64,000 nucleotides of DNA from Dichomitus squalens LYAD-421 SS1. Its lineage: Eukaryota > Basidiomycota > Agaricomycetes > Polyporales > Polyporaceae. Each line of letters begins with the position of its first letter. Within the stretch, counting starts at the first letter, position 1. Below the pieces are notes generated by a model that ran no database searches, was not told where the DNA came from, and saw only the letters and a list, made by a program, of their open reading frames with translations. This document shows positions 10,650-22,921 of the stretch, one piece after another. The position numbers and the translations under genes were made by a program. The stretch covers positions 623,903 to 687,902 of the forward strand of contig NW_006766891.1 of the NCBI RefSeq assembly GCF_000275845.1, read 5' to 3'.

Positions 10650-12354
10650 TTAGAACCACATAGAAACCGAGAAGCTTCTCTCCTCGCTGCGCATGGCATG
10701 CCACCATCCCGGCGGAAAGAATAACAAGTCCCCGGGCTCCAACGTTACCGACAGCGCATCGGGCACCGCCTTCTCCCAAAATGCAGGGTATTCCGACTTA
10801 CTGCGGGAGTGGTCTTCAGGAGATGACACCAAGACATCGACTCGAGAGGTGTTGCTCAGCGACGGGCTCTCGTTGTTCGCTGCTGGGTTTCGCGGCTGTT
10901 GAGAGCTATTTGATACATCGCCAGCGATATCTGCCCCAATTGGATAAGAATACATGTACGTCGATACTCCGGGAGACGCTAGCCATATCGTTTTGCGCCC
11001 GACAACTTGCCCTGAGGGGCTTTCAATGATACGGCCGGTGAGACTCACATCGAAACGCACCGTAGAAATTGAAGAAAGGGTCCTATGAGTAGTTCCAGCA
11101 AACCATGGACAGGGTATGGGCAAGACAGCTGCCACTCACCGTATGCGCTGGTGACACGGTCCCAGCAGGTCCCAGCCACGCATTGAGCACAAGGCGCTCA
11201 TCGTTGGCCGGAGGTACGTACCGGGGATAGTCCTCCGGCGGACCAAGATCACAGTACACGTAGTCAGGAACGAGAATGTCCTCCGTGAGCGCAGGGAATT
11301 GACTGAACAGGCTGTGCTGTGCCAGGTACAACACAGGACGGGGTGGCGTCCCTGCCGGCCGGTCTCCCTCGTCCTCCTCAAGGTTGGCGAGGAACTCGTC
11401 CCATGGCATCATCTTCTGCGTCCAATCGTCGCTCCTATAGTCGCTCCCAACTTCTACAGGAACGACCCGGCCCGGCCCGGCAACAGCGCGCAGGTAGTCC
11501 AGCGACCTCCAGGGATGCTCGTTGAGTGCCGGCCAATCGAGCAGGAACCCCGGCAGCACGAAGGGCTGACGTGACAAGCGGGATACAAACGTACCCAGGG
11601 AAGGCGGGGTGTCGAGACGCAGCACCGGCTTCTCGGCACTTAGCAGAGGCGCGGCAACAAAGTTAGACTCGGAAGAGGGGTGCGCTGCGGCCACGAACGA
11701 GACGTCCTTCCGCTGACTTGACGAGAAGTCAAGGCATTCTGCCTGGATGCCGTCTATGATGTCGAGGATGGCGTTCCACCTTCCCTCCCCTGGTGCGCCA
11801 GCGATGACGATAGAGTGGTCGAGGTGTGACACGGCGGACAGCGCGAGCGCGTTGTCCCCGGTAGCAGAGAAGTCGAGGACGTCGGCGTAAGCAAGAAGCA
11901 TGCAAGCGTCGGTGTACATCCTTCTCCATCCCCATGAGTGCAAGCCTTCGGTAGCCGCCATCTCTTTGTGCCCACGCTTCAGGAGGTCTGAGAGGAATAT
12001 GCGAAGATCTTCCGTTCCTTCGGTGGGACGCCCATGCTGGAGGACCAGGGCAATTCGCATAAGACCTTCAGCACCGCCTCTATCGCAACGCAGTAGATCT
12101 GGACAAAAGTGCGTTAGCTTGGGTACCGAGGCGAGACTGCAGCTACTCGTAAAGGACAAAGAAGCCTCAGCACATTGTGGCTTTTCTTCATAACACACCA
12201 ACGTTTAGCCTGTCAACTGGCTATTGATTCGACATGATTCTCCACAAAGACAGGAAGGCATATGTGTATGAGTTGTACCTTGCGTGTTCGCTTGCGCTGC
12301 GTCGTGCAGCTCCTCTGCGAGTGTTCGTAATGCCTCATGAAGACCTGTAGGCAT
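10650..12354 (-). CDS. JmjC-domain protein, JMJD5/KDM8-like
   Basis: A cupin-fold 2-oxoglutarate/Fe(II) oxygenase of the JMJD5 type (protein hydroxylase or aminopeptidase/demethylase claims exist for the family). The N-terminal helical part includes LVLQHGRPTEGTEDLRIFLS. The JmjC part begins FVLPGFLLDWPALNEHPWRS and runs through GRVVPVEVGSDYRSDDWTQK, PVLYLAQHSLFSQFPALTED and LNAWLGPAGTVSPAHT. An intron follows, then DPFFNFYG, so the Fe-binding H-x-D motif (H-T-D) is split by a splice site. VVGRKTIWLASP comes next, and the distal His is in DLLFFPPGWWHAMRSEERSF. A Ser/Asn-rich insert of about 50 residues precedes the last strand. The start used is ATG 12354 (MPTGLHEALRTLAEELHDA). A further 5' coding exon at about 12454-12576 (EASFNELASSAPERSLKLIR) splices in frame, but I found no clear ATG for it, so the true N-terminus is unresolved. 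Confidence 0.85.
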
Positions 12355-12576
12355 CTGGCCCGGGAGTGGAAGACGACAGCTTGTCAGTATAGCCGTAGAT
12401 TGAAAGGGCGTCCGGTTGGGCATCTTGCCTCCACAGGATGAGCTATGACACACCTGAATTGCTCACGCGCACGGATCAGCTTCAAGGAGCGTTCAGGCGC
12501 GGAAGAAGCTAGTTCATTAAACGAAGCTTCCCGTGTGACCCAGCCGTCGCCTCCGCTGTTCTTGGGCCGGCGGTTG

Positions 12577-13124
12577 CACAATCCCTGTTGATGTTCCTTG
12601 GTGTTGAATCACCCTGTCAAGCGAGAGGCTTACCTGTGGTCAGAGAGATACTCAGAGGTCCAGGGAGATGCTGTGGTGTTTATGACGACAGATCTGTATG
12701 TCGCCGGACTTCTGGGACGAATGATGTGGCGAGGTCCCAACTTGGCGATGATCTCCAAATCACGCTCGATGGGATCTGACGTGTTACACCGTGACACGCC
12801 AGCTCGGATACGCACTGTTCGTTCTCCCTAAGCAGAGGCCATCCTGCTCCGTAGGACGCTACGTGGAGCTTTAGGGGTGCCGCAATGCACGGCGACGATG
12901 CTGCATAGGCAAGAGGTTACTAGGAGGAGCGGGGTTTTTGTCTAGGATATTATGAGGAAGCGCCAGGAGGGCACAGATGACACGTCACGCGTGACATTGT
13001 CAAATTTCCGTCACGAAGGCAAGATGATAAAAGGAACAGTCGTCGTGGCGGACGAGCGTGAGAACTTCCCCGTTATCCTACCTGTGATCTCTAAGCGCGG
13101 AGTAGCGGTCCGGCTGGCTACGTA
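12577..13124. other. Divergent spacer between JmjC gene and MOT1
   Basis: The two genes diverge, so this is likely a shared promoter region. A 61-residue minus-strand frame (12630-12815) ends at a good donor (CAG|GTAAGC), but its phase does not fit the next candidate exon, so it is not called as coding. Nothing else is supported. Confidence 0.4.
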
Positions 13125-16100
13125 ATGACGTCCAGGTCAGTTCTGTCCACTTTTGGACACCGCTGTGTTCGCTCGTCCTGAACATATATCGCAAAACAAA
13201 CGTATAGATTGGACCGACTCCTGTTACTACTTGACACGGGGTCGTCAGCGTCCGTCAGAATCACCGCAGCCAAACAACTAGCACAACTTGCCGCCAAGAG
13301 TGTGATCAGCGATGTCGCACTCGTCGAAGACGATGTGAAGACCACACGAAACCATGTGTTGATCAGCGACTCTTCTGGCTGGTCCGAGCTTATGGCCGTA
13401 GTTGCGAGAGTAAGTCCGCTTCCCCATTCACCGCCCGCATCCGCTCATCCAGTCTAGATACTGCCATACCTGCATTCAAGATCTCATGAGACGCGATCGG
13501 CAGCGTCCACTGCCCTTTCGCAGATCTTCTCTCTCGTCCCTCTCTGGAAGCCCTGCCCAGATGCGGACACGAAGCCGTACGGCGCGTCCGCCGTACTGCC
13601 CCCTCCAGAATTCCCTTCCTTCTCTGTTCGCGAGCTCATGGAGAAGGGCACCCTCCTCCTTGCGTCCTCGGGCAAGGAGTTTCAGAAGCCGACCGGCATC
13701 CTCGCCAACTCGAACGAAGTCAAGAAGGCGCGCAAGGAGGCCATGGGCCGCCTTGGCCTCGACTTCCTCGAAAGCGTGGGCGGCGCGGACGACATGGACC
13801 TCGACAAGGAGCTCGCCGCGGATGAGCCCGATACGGACGTCGACATGGCCGCCCCTGTACTGGTGAACACGGAGGAGGACGCCGCACCCAGTTCGCCAAC
13901 CGATGACTACGTGGACGTTAAGGTGAAGAAGGAGGACTCGGTCCCGGTATTCGGACGGTCAAATTCTTCGACGCCCCAGCTCGCCGCTTCTCCCGCGCCG
14001 GTAACATCCGCCGCGGAAGACACCTCCGCGCTCTCTGCTCGAGAGCGAAACCGACTGAAGCGGAAGCGGAAGCCGGGCAATGCTGCCGTCGTCGGCGCGC
14101 TTCCGCCTACGCAGGCTTCCGGTGCAAAGTACCAGGCGATGGCCGCTGGCGGAAGCAAGGCGCGCCTTGTGGCTCGTGACGAACAGCCCTCGTCGAAGCA
14201 GCGTTTGGACAGCCCAAAGTCTCCAGTAGAAGGTCCATCGCAAGACCGTGTCGTCATCGATCCGACGAAGGGCGGTGCCGTCGCCCCGAAGACAGAGAGC
14301 AAGTCGAAGGCGCTTGAGGTACAGCCTGGGACATGGGTCTGGGATGGCCTCGTTAAGCTACTTGAGGTGGACCTGTTCAGCGCTGCTTGGGAAGTACGAC
14401 ATGGTGCCGCCATGGCCCTTCGAGAAGTATTGAAGCTTCAGGGAAAGTATGGAGGAACGAAAGGTGAGCCGCTCGATGCTCAGAGGCATTGCCTTGCCGG
14501 TACTGACGTCGCATCTGCAGTGGACCTGTCTTGGGACGAGAACCTGATCGCCCACGAGAGGTGGTGTAACGACCTCGCTATCAAGTTTCTATGCATATTC
14601 GTCCTCGATCGATTCGGAGACTTCGTCTCAGATCAGGTCGTCGCTCCCGTGCGCGAGACGGTTTCACAGACGCTCGCGTCCCTTCTGCTGCACATGCCTC
14701 GAAGATCAGTTCTCCATGTGCACAACGTTCTTCTACAGATGATCCGGCAAGACTTTCCAATCCCTGTCAAGCCGACGAACGGCAAGTCATTCAACAAGCA
14801 CAACGACAAGAGCCACGTGTGGGAGGTGCGACATGCGGGTCTACTGGGCATCAAGTACGAGGTCGCTGTGAGGAGCGATCTCGTAAGCTTGGACGTTCCC
14901 GAGGGTGACTGCATGGAGGTTGATGATGGGAAGGAGGTGTTAAGGGGCGTCGTAGATGCTGCGGTACTAGGGTGAGCACACCTTGATCCGCCACGCGAGG
15001 ATGTCGCTCACGCTTTTTCCTAGCCTTGGTGATCGCGACGATGACGTGCGGTCGGTGGCAGCTTCCTGCTTGCTTCCGGTGGCTGCGTACCTGGTGGAGC
15101 GCTTGCCTGAAGAGCTAAGTCGAGTGCTTGCTGTCCTCTGGAGCTGTCTGAGCGACATGAAGGACGACCTCAGTTCGAGTGTCGGGGCAGTCATGGACTT
15201 ATTGGGTCAACTAGTGACGAAGAACCGGGTGATCGAAATCATCGCCGACGAATCGCGATCGTACGTTGCTGCATTCCAGAGTATGAGGTGCATTCACTCA
15301 TCCTCGCAACGTCCTAGACATCCTATCACGGTCCTTGCACCCACCCTCTTCCCCTTCTTCAGGCATACGATCGCCAACGTGCGGCTAGCCGTCGTCAAGA
15401 CTCTCCACACGTTCATGACGGTAGAGTCACTACCCCGAGGGTGGATCTCTGTACCCTTCCTCCGTCTACTCTTTCAGAATCTCGTCGTGGAAGAGCGCTC
15501 TGACATTCGGGACGCGACGCTGACCACCTGGCGTGAGGTTCTATCCATCTTAAGCCAGACCAGTGGCTGGCTCGAGTCGTCGATTGCGCAGCCGCTTCTC
15601 TTGGAGTGGTACGGGGTACTTATGACGCCGCTCGGTCTCGCATTGGACGCGACATCCTTCTATGACCCTAACCTCAGCGACAACAGCGCCCCGACCGAGA
15701 GGCATAATGTCGACAAGAATATGCTTGCACAAGACTTGTCCCTTGTGCCTGTCGAGGTAGTCATGCAGGCAAGATTGGCCGCGTCGGCGGCGCTAGCGCA
15801 CATCATCGCTTTCTGGCCGTCTTCGGTACGTCCTAGCCGTGCTGCTAAAGCTACGTTCCATCCTTGTTGACTATGTCTTCATAGCCAGCACCTGGATCGC
15901 TATCCGTTGACGACACGTTCCGTCCCATCCTGACACATTACATCGACTCTACGAGCATGCTCCAGAAGTTCCTTGCCGCCATCATCGCCGAATGCTGGGC
16001 GCGCGAGTACGACATCCGCGCTCCCCCAGATAGCGCTCTCCTCATCGAGGTTTCTCCGCTTGCCGCCGAGCTCAGCCAGAAGACCCTCGCATTCCTCCAG

Positions 16101-19100
16101 GCGGATCCTCCAGCAGCGTATCACGAGATGGCGTTCACGCTTGCGCGCATCCACGGCGAGTGCCACAACCTCCTGCAGTCCTTCATGTTCGATTGCAAGC
16201 TTCCCGCCTCTGCCATTCCGTCGCTTGGCACAGAGATCGACGTCACGGGTACAAAGCCCGAATGTTTCACGATCGAGACAGCCCAAGCAGCCGTGGGGCC
16301 GATGTTCGATAAGCTCAAAGACAGCTTGGGCCGGACGAAGAAGCGCGAATTGGCGATCATCAAGGACAAGCGGCTCAAGGTAGTATCGAGCATCGAACGG
16401 TACATCGAAGTCAAGGCGCAGTATGATGTCAGAGTTGCGGCGGCCTTCGCTGCTGCGTTCGTGGCGTTCAAGAGCACTCCAGACAAGGTCAGCCCGATTG
16501 TCAAGGGCATCATGAACAGCGTCAAGGTGCGTTATTTGAATATCTATGCATATGCATTTGTGTAACGATCGTGTATTCAGAACGAGGAGAATTTGGACCT
16601 ACAAACCCATTCTGCAGCGGCAGTTGCGGCCTTCGTCGAATTTTGCGTCAATCGCGTTCTCACTCAGCCTCCGGAAAAGATTGTCAAGAACCTGTGTACC
16701 TTCCTGTGCCAGGACGTCGACCAGACGCCCACATTCCTGCACAACAGGAAGACGCTTCATGGCGTTCTGTCGTTCAACAAGCAGGCCTCGGCACCGCAGA
16801 ACGGCAGGGATCACGCGAATCCCACGGAAGATCCTGCGAAAGCTAAGCTGTCTCGTCGCGGAGCACGACTTGCCTTCGAGAAACTCTCCGCGAAGTTCGG
16901 ACCGAAGCTTTTGGATGCCATTCCGAGAATGTGGCCTGCGATTGCTGGGGGTTTGATGAGCGCATGCTCTGGAGGTCTGTTTTGTTTAGTCCGCGCTATA
17001 TGTATAGCCCCGCTCACAAATCCGTAGACTCTGTCAGCGCAATGGACGAAAAGATCGAGAAGCGAGAAGGCCAGGACGTCATCGATTCACTAAGTGTCCT
17101 GGAGGCTGTTGTGCCCACCTTCCACGAAGATCTATCGTATCACTTCGTCCAGCTGTTTCCGCATGTCACCCTCGCCCTTCGCAGCCGTTTCGCTATCGTT
17201 CGGCAGTCCGCGGCTCGGTGCTTCGCAACCATCTGCGACGTGCTGACTTTGGACGCGATGCGCTACGTCATCGAGAAGGTTGTACCGTTCCTCGGCGACG
17301 CCTCTACATTGGCGAACCGTCAGGGTGCTGTCGAGTTAATATATCGTAAGTTACCCTCTATGTCAAGTTGATCTCATGTCTTATGTCGCATGCACGTTAG
17401 ACATCGTCCAAAAGCTCGATATCAAGGCGCTTCCCTACGTCATCTTCATGGTCGTGCCTGTGCTCGGACGTATGAGCGACCCGGATGATGATGTGCGTGC
17501 GACTGCCACAAATACGTTCGCATCGCTGGTGAAGATGGTTCCGCTCGAAGCGGGATTGCCGGATCCGCCAAATTTCCCGGAGGACTTGCTCAAGCGTCGG
17601 GAGGAGGAGCGTCAGTTCCTGATGCAACTTCTCGACGGCAGCAAGGTGGAGCAGTACAACATCCCTGTCACAATCAAGGCCGAGCTGCGCAAGTACCAGC
17701 AGGAGGGCGTCAACTGGCTCGCGTTTCTCGCAAAGTACCAGCTCCATGGCATTCTCTGTGATGGTATGGTTCTCCACTTCCTCATGAAGTTGCATTGACC
17801 CTGTCCATGACAGACATGGGTCTCGGAAAGACGCTCCAGTCGATATGCATATTGGCGAGCAAGCACCACGAGCGCGCGCAGAAGTATAAGGAGACCAAGT
17901 CGCCTGACTCAAAACATCTCCCCTCACTCATTGTCTGTCCGCCGACGCTTACTGGGCACTGGTACTACGAGATCCTCAAGTACACAGAGAACCTCAAGCC
18001 CGTGCTCTACACCGGTAACTCGCGAGAACGGTACAAGCTTCTAGGCAAGCTGAAGACGTATGACGTCGTCGTTACGTCTTACGAAGTCGTTCGAAACGAC
18101 ATCAGCAGCCTCCAGGACATCAATTGGCACTACTGCATCCTTGATGAGGGCCACATCATCAAGAATGCCAAGACGAAGTTGACGAAAGCCGTCAAGCAGG
18201 TTAAGGCTGTCCACCGACTCATCTTGTCCGGCACTCCCATTCAGAACAACGTCCTCGAATTGTGGAGTCTTTTTGACTTCCTGATGCCCGGTTTCCTTGG
18301 CACCGAGGGATCTTTCAACGAGCGCTTCTCCAAACCGATATTGTCGAATCGCGATGGCAAAGCCAAGACGGGCGAGGCTGGTAAGCTCCCATGACCCTTG
18401 TGTCTTTGATGGATGTGAATGCTCATGTGGTCTCAGCTGCCCTGGCACTCGAAGCTCTGCACAAGCAAGTCTTACCGTTCCTTCTCCGGCGACTCAAGGA
18501 GGACGTGCTCAACGACCTGCCGCCCAAGATCATCCAGGACTACTACTGCGAACTCTCAGAACTACAGAAGTTCTTGTACGACGACTTCTCCAAGTCGCGA
18601 GCCAAGATACAGGCAGAGGATGTCGTTCGATCAAACAAGGAGAAGGACGGCGAGCAGACACACGTCTTTCAGTCACTACAGTATCTCCGGAAGCTCTGCA
18701 ATCATCCCGCCCTCGTCTTCAAGAACGACAAGGAGGCAATCAAGGACGCTCTCACAAAGTCCGCCATCAATGCCTCATCTGGCGATCTCAGCGATATTCA
18801 GCATGCTCCCAAGTTGCAAGCTCTTCGGTTCGTGCGCTCCCTCGGTGTCACTTCATATTCGTGTTGATGGTGTTCTCCCACAGGCAACTTCTTCTCGATT
18901 GCGGCATTGGTCTCGCGCCCAGTGCTACAGGCGACACGACGAAGTCCGAGCTCCTGGACACAGAAGAGACAGCGACAGGAGCATTCTCGCAGCATCGTGT
19001 GCTCATCTTCTGCCAGATGAAGCAGATGCTCGACATCATCGAGACAGACTTGTTCAAACAGCATATGCCCTCTGTCACCTACATGCGTCTCGACGGCTCC

Positions 19101-19686
19101 ACCGACGCCAAAAAGCGTCACGCGGTAGTTCAGACCTTCAACTCGGATCCCAGTATCGATTGTCTCCTGCTAACGACGCACGTTGGTGGCCTGGGTCTCA
19201 CCCTCACTGGCGCTGACACTGTCATCTTCGTCGAGCACGACTGGAACCCAATGAAGGACTTGCAGGCCATGGATCGTGCACATCGGATTGGGCAGAAGAA
19301 GGTGGTTAATGTGTATCGCCTGATCACGAAGGGCACTCTGGAAGAGAAGATCATGGGGTATGTTCGCGTTATCTGTGTCGGCATTGGGGCCGCTGCTGAC
19401 ATCGCCGCGATGCAGTCTGCAGCGCTTCAAGCTCAACATCGCCAACTCTATCGTTACGCAGCAAAACTCAGGATTGGCGTCGATGGACACCGATCTCGTC
19501 CTCGACCTCTTCAAGCGAACGACAGAAGAAGAGGACGCCGCGGCCGCAAAGAAGAAAGACAAGGACGCGAGCGGTGCGCCACCTGGCCAGAGGAACGTCC
19601 TGCGCGGGCTCGAGGACCTGCCGCCCGAAGAAGAGTACCAAGAGCTGGACCTCAAAAGCTTCATGGGCTCGATCGGCAGGAAGTAG
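13125..19686 (+). CDS. MOT1: MOT1/BTAF1: TBP-associated Snf2-family ATPase
   Basis: Mot1 uses ATP hydrolysis to remove TATA-binding protein from DNA in the nucleus and regulates RNA polymerase II transcription globally. Exon 1 encodes MTSR; the second starts LDRLLLLLDTGSSASVRITA with AAKQLAQLAAKS, the conserved TBP-contacting HEAT start. The middle is a long HEAT-repeat array with an acidic/Ser-rich insert near 13.8-14.3 kb. The ATPase starts near 17.65 kb with ELRKYQQEGVNWLAFLAKY, motif I DDMGLGKTLQSICILA (Gly codon split by an intron), motif II LDEGHIIKN (DEGH is typical of Mot1), motif III LILSGTPIQNNVLELWSLFD, and later VLIFCQMKQMLDIIE, LLLTTHVGGLGLTLTGADTV and AMDRAHRIGQ. The C-terminus is LDLKSFMGSIGRK. 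There are many short introns; every major motif is present, so the gene appears intact. The protein would be about 1,900 residues, as expected. Confidence 0.96.
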
Positions 19687-20219
19687 GAGCCCTAGCCTCG
19701 TCCACGATCGCGCGCACCTGTCAGCTCGCGTTCGTATCCCTCCTTTGCGGAGACGCTGGTACAATGTCTCGTTTCCCTCGCGCTTGCGCGATTCGGCGCA
19801 GCCGGGCTGCTTCGTGTGTGTCCCTTATCTTATTCGTCTTGTACGCAACGCTGTCTGTTCCTGGACTTCCTCATTGTCGTCGTTGTCATTCCCATCATCG
19901 TCGCTTCTCGATCACATTTACACTCACTTCCTATTCGCACATTGACATGTCACGGATATTAACTAGATCAACTGCTAGAGACAATGTATTTCTGTAGCTG
20001 TACACCTAAATAGTTGTATGATACAGTATAATCAAACACGCTCATCGAAGTCGTCCATGCATCGATCTCATATGAAAAAGCCTACGAAAATGAGTCTAGT
20101 ACCGCTGAACAGATAGCATGAGGAAAACAGTGCCAACAGTCGCAGCAAGAGCCGTAAGAACGTAACAGGACGAACGTGGTACTCGCGATGCAATAACATG
20201 TCCGAAAGGCCGAAATCAT
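19687..20219. other. 3' convergent spacer
   Basis: This spacer lies between the convergent 3' ends of MOT1 and the surface-protein gene. An AT-rich tract near 19960-20050 may contain polyadenylation signals. No gene is seen. Confidence 0.5.
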
Positions 20220-21074
20220 CTAGAAGAGGTGGTATGGTCCTCCAGGGTGCTGATTCTGGCGTCGGCGGATGAACGCGTCCTTCCAGTAGTGTGGGAACGT
20301 GGCCGCGAGGATCAGCAGCAGCACCCCCACTACCACCGCGACCACAACGCCCGCGAGCACACCAGCGCCCAGTTTCTTCGGCTGGGACCCTGCACTCGAG
20401 TCGGAGCTTCCTGAGGACGCTTCAGAGTCTGAGGTCGATGTTGGAGAGCCGGGGGGAGGAGGAGCCGAGGTCGCGGACGCAGAGGCCAAGCAACTAGAAT
20501 CCTGTCCCATCTGTACGAAGAAGGGCAGGGATTGTGCGAATATACCAGTGTTTTGAGAGGTATCGAACGCCACTGCGACGTACGGCCCTGGCGGGACGTC
20601 CACGGAAGCCCACACGAACTGCCCGGCTGACGCGGAGACGTTGGTCGACAGGGTGCGCGAGACGAGGACTGAGTTTTCGCTGGACGAGGCAGGCGGATTG
20701 ATCACGCGGCCGTTGGTAACCGACAGCGTGATTGGCGTGGATATGTTGGACTGCCATTTGAGCATGACGTTCTGGCAAGTCGTGGCGTTGGATGGAGGGA
20801 GAAACTGAAAGGGGGTTGGGGTAGGTGACAGAGTGGTAGAAGATGTTGCGGCTGCGGCTGTGGATGTCGCAGGAGGGGTGGACGTTGCAATAGGGGAGGA
20901 AGTTGCAGGAGGGGCGGACGTTGCAGAGGTTGCAGGGGGTGTCGACGATGCAGGGGGCGTCGACGTGGCTGGTGCGGCCCCGTCGTCGTCATCTCCACCT
21001 TCTCCATGCTTCGCAAGCATGCCAGGCACAACACTAAGGATCGCAAAGACAAGAGCCAACGCCCCTACGCGCAT
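20220..21074 (-). CDS. Ser/Thr-rich cell-surface protein with C-terminal membrane helix
   Basis: A single-exon 284-aa product. The N-terminus MRVGALALVFAILSVVPGML followed by AKHGE is a signal peptide. Residues about 28-85 are a low-complexity Ala/Pro/Ser/Thr tract with imperfect TSTPPA units, likely heavily O-mannosylated. A central domain (about 88-200) reads PTPFQFLPPSNATTCQNVML, then ITLSVTNGRVINPP, VWASVDVPPGPYVAVAFD and FVQMGQDSSCLA, with one cysteine pair; this resembles the small beta-sandwich modules of Ser/Thr-rich fungal wall proteins. A hydrophobic helix near the C-terminus (LGAGVLAGVVVAVVVGVLLL) is followed by a basic tail with RRRQNQ, giving type I topology. It is probably a wall-sensor or adhesin-like protein; the ligand is unknown. 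Confidence 0.8.
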   Translation of the reverse strand: MRVGALALVFAILSVVPGMLAKHGEGGDDDDGAAPATSTPPASSTPPATSATSAPPATSSPIATSTPPATSTAAAATSSTTLSPTPTPFQFLPPSNATTCQNVMLKWQSNISTPITLSVTNGRVINPPASSSENSVLVSRTLSTNVSASAGQFVWASVDVPPGPYVAVAFDTSQNTGIFAQSLPFFVQMGQDSSCLASASATSAPPPPGSPTSTSDSEASSGSSDSSAGSQPKKLGAGVLAGVVVAVVVGVLLLILAATFPHYWKDAFIRRRQNQHPGGPYHLF

Positions 21075-22072
21075 GTTGACTTTGGTTCGCGTTGCCGCCT
21101 AGTCTGTCCAGTGAGCTCCGGGAGCGTGATCATGAGCTGGGTGGGGGAGCTTACCGTAGAGTTGTAGATGCGTCGGTCGGTGGAATGGGGCGAAGGATTG
21201 CGTGCCGGAGCGGGGAGTCGATGTCATAGACTGTACTACACGACCCCACCAACATCGAGGACTCGGGCCACTTGTGGGAATCCGGCTCCATTACCAGCAT
21301 CGAGGCTGCATAACCAACGTGGCAGTGATAATCGTCTTTCGTACCGACGGTGTGCCCTGGGCATAAAAGTCAATCACACGCCTCTACTGACCTGTTTCGC
21401 GCAGCATGACTCCCGTCAGAAGTGTCCGAGCCCATGGGTGAAGGAACCATATCCTTGGGAAGGAGCTGCAAGTTGCCGGAGTGAGCCACCGAGGCATGAC
21501 AGAGTATGACAGCTCGAGGTGGATCGCTGGGGATTATTCTAGAGACTGGCGAGTCCCGTTCTCAAGAGGAGCAGACCGTGGAAGGTGATGAACCGGTACA
21601 GGTCAGCCCGTGCTGCATAGTGTGCGACCAAGGGTCATAATGCCCCCGTGGCTGAACAAATGCGAGAACAGCTCCCGAGCCCAATGCTGCCATGCGTGAG
21701 CAGTGTTACATAGGTGTACCTAAGACTAGCGTTGGGTGGGAGAATGGTAATCAGCGGCCGGTGACCAGATGCATGAGCAAGCAGCGGAACGTACCGAGAA
21801 TAAACTGCGGCTCTCACGGGCCCGTGCCACACATCTCGATACACTGCCGGCGGCGCGAGTGGATTCCAACAACAGACATTTAGACGGTGCTTGAGTAAGA
21901 ATGCTGCGGAATGTCAGCTTGGGGCCCGTTCCCTTGCTCTCCCTCTAGCATGGGTCCGAAACCGGGCATCTCAGGCTAGGGGTGCGTGTATGCATACAAA
22001 TTCGTGACTGTCGGGATACTGTACAGCGAAAATTCCGCCTTCTGTGTGCCGATGCGTTATCCCTATAACACC
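21075..22072. other. Intergenic spacer
   Basis: About 1 kb between two minus-strand genes. I found no open frame with a recognisable motif or consistent splicing. It presumably contains the promoter of the surface-protein gene and the 3' end of the next gene. Confidence 0.4.
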
Positions 22073-22921
22073 TTAGTGGTGTGCAAGAGCTACATGCTTG
22101 ACAGTAATGGTCGCGATACCCCTAATCTGCTCGATAAGGTCCTTAATTGGCTGGTCTGTCGCCACTAAGGCCCAATGTGCCTGCAGTGTGAAATGATGAG
22201 GACAAGAAATCACATGAAACTGAAGGCGGGAGCACCCACGTCGATGCTCGTCCAGCCGATAACGAGAGCTATGAGATCGTCTTTCTCCACCGTCGGCCCC
22301 CACGCCGCGAGGATGACCCCGGCAGACTTCGGAGCCGCATTCATGGCTGTGGCCAGATCGTCCACGAGCCCCTCCAGCGCGTCCTTCGACTGGCCCTCGT
22401 GCAGGGTGAAGGTCGCGACCTCGGTGACGGGTGCCTCTAACGCTCCATATGGCTCGCTGGTAAACGCGACGTGGAACATTCGAATCCCGGACACGTCGAG
22501 AATGGAATTGATGTCTTCTGACAGCTTCGGGTACTTCTCCGTGTCCTTCATCAGATTGTGGTGGTGTATCAACGTCTCCCAAGCTATTTGTGAGCGGCAT
22601 TAGCCCCTGAGATATCGAGTAGGCTGAGATGCAGTTATGTACCGACGCAGACATATGCAGAGGACTTGTCCTCGTCCTCGAGACCATAATACACCCTGCG
22701 GACAAAGAAAGCGGACACGCCAAGGGGAATACATGATGTCAGATGGCATTAATCAATCTCCTGGAGGAAGCGTTCAGTATAGGCTTTGCCACGGACCTGA
22801 TCATGCCCTCGGCACTCTTCAGAATGTCGACCGTAGGCTTGACGGTGGACACATTGTGCGGGCTAGCGCGGAATGCCTCCGTGGCTGGCGCAGCAATGAA
22901 CTCGACGGTAGGAAAGGCCAT
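22073..22921 (-). CDS. Small dimeric alpha/beta-barrel-like protein (paralogue A)
   Basis: Start ATG at 22921 (MAFPTVEFIAAPATEAFRAS). Exon 1 ends EGMIR; exon 2 reads VYYGLEDEDKSSAYVCV; exon 3 starts AWETLIHHHNLMKD and runs to ALVIGWTSID; the final exon is AHWALVATDQPIKDLIEQIR to VKHVALAHH-stop. All joins keep frame with GT-AG borders. The layout (beta-rich N-terminus, YYGL, W-E-x-L-x-H-H, then ALEAPVTEVATFTLHEGQS) looks like the ferredoxin-like dimeric alpha/beta barrels (ABM/EthD-like) common in agaricomycetes. The fold assignment is inference. Its clear relative is the gene at 39193-39995, which shares WE-L-HH, EPY-ALEAP, EVAT-TLH and GW. No enzymatic residue can be named. Confidence 0.72.

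Noticed and set aside
12630..12815. Candidate first exon of the JmjC gene with a good donor
   Set aside because: The phase at the donor does not match the next candidate exon; joining gives stops.
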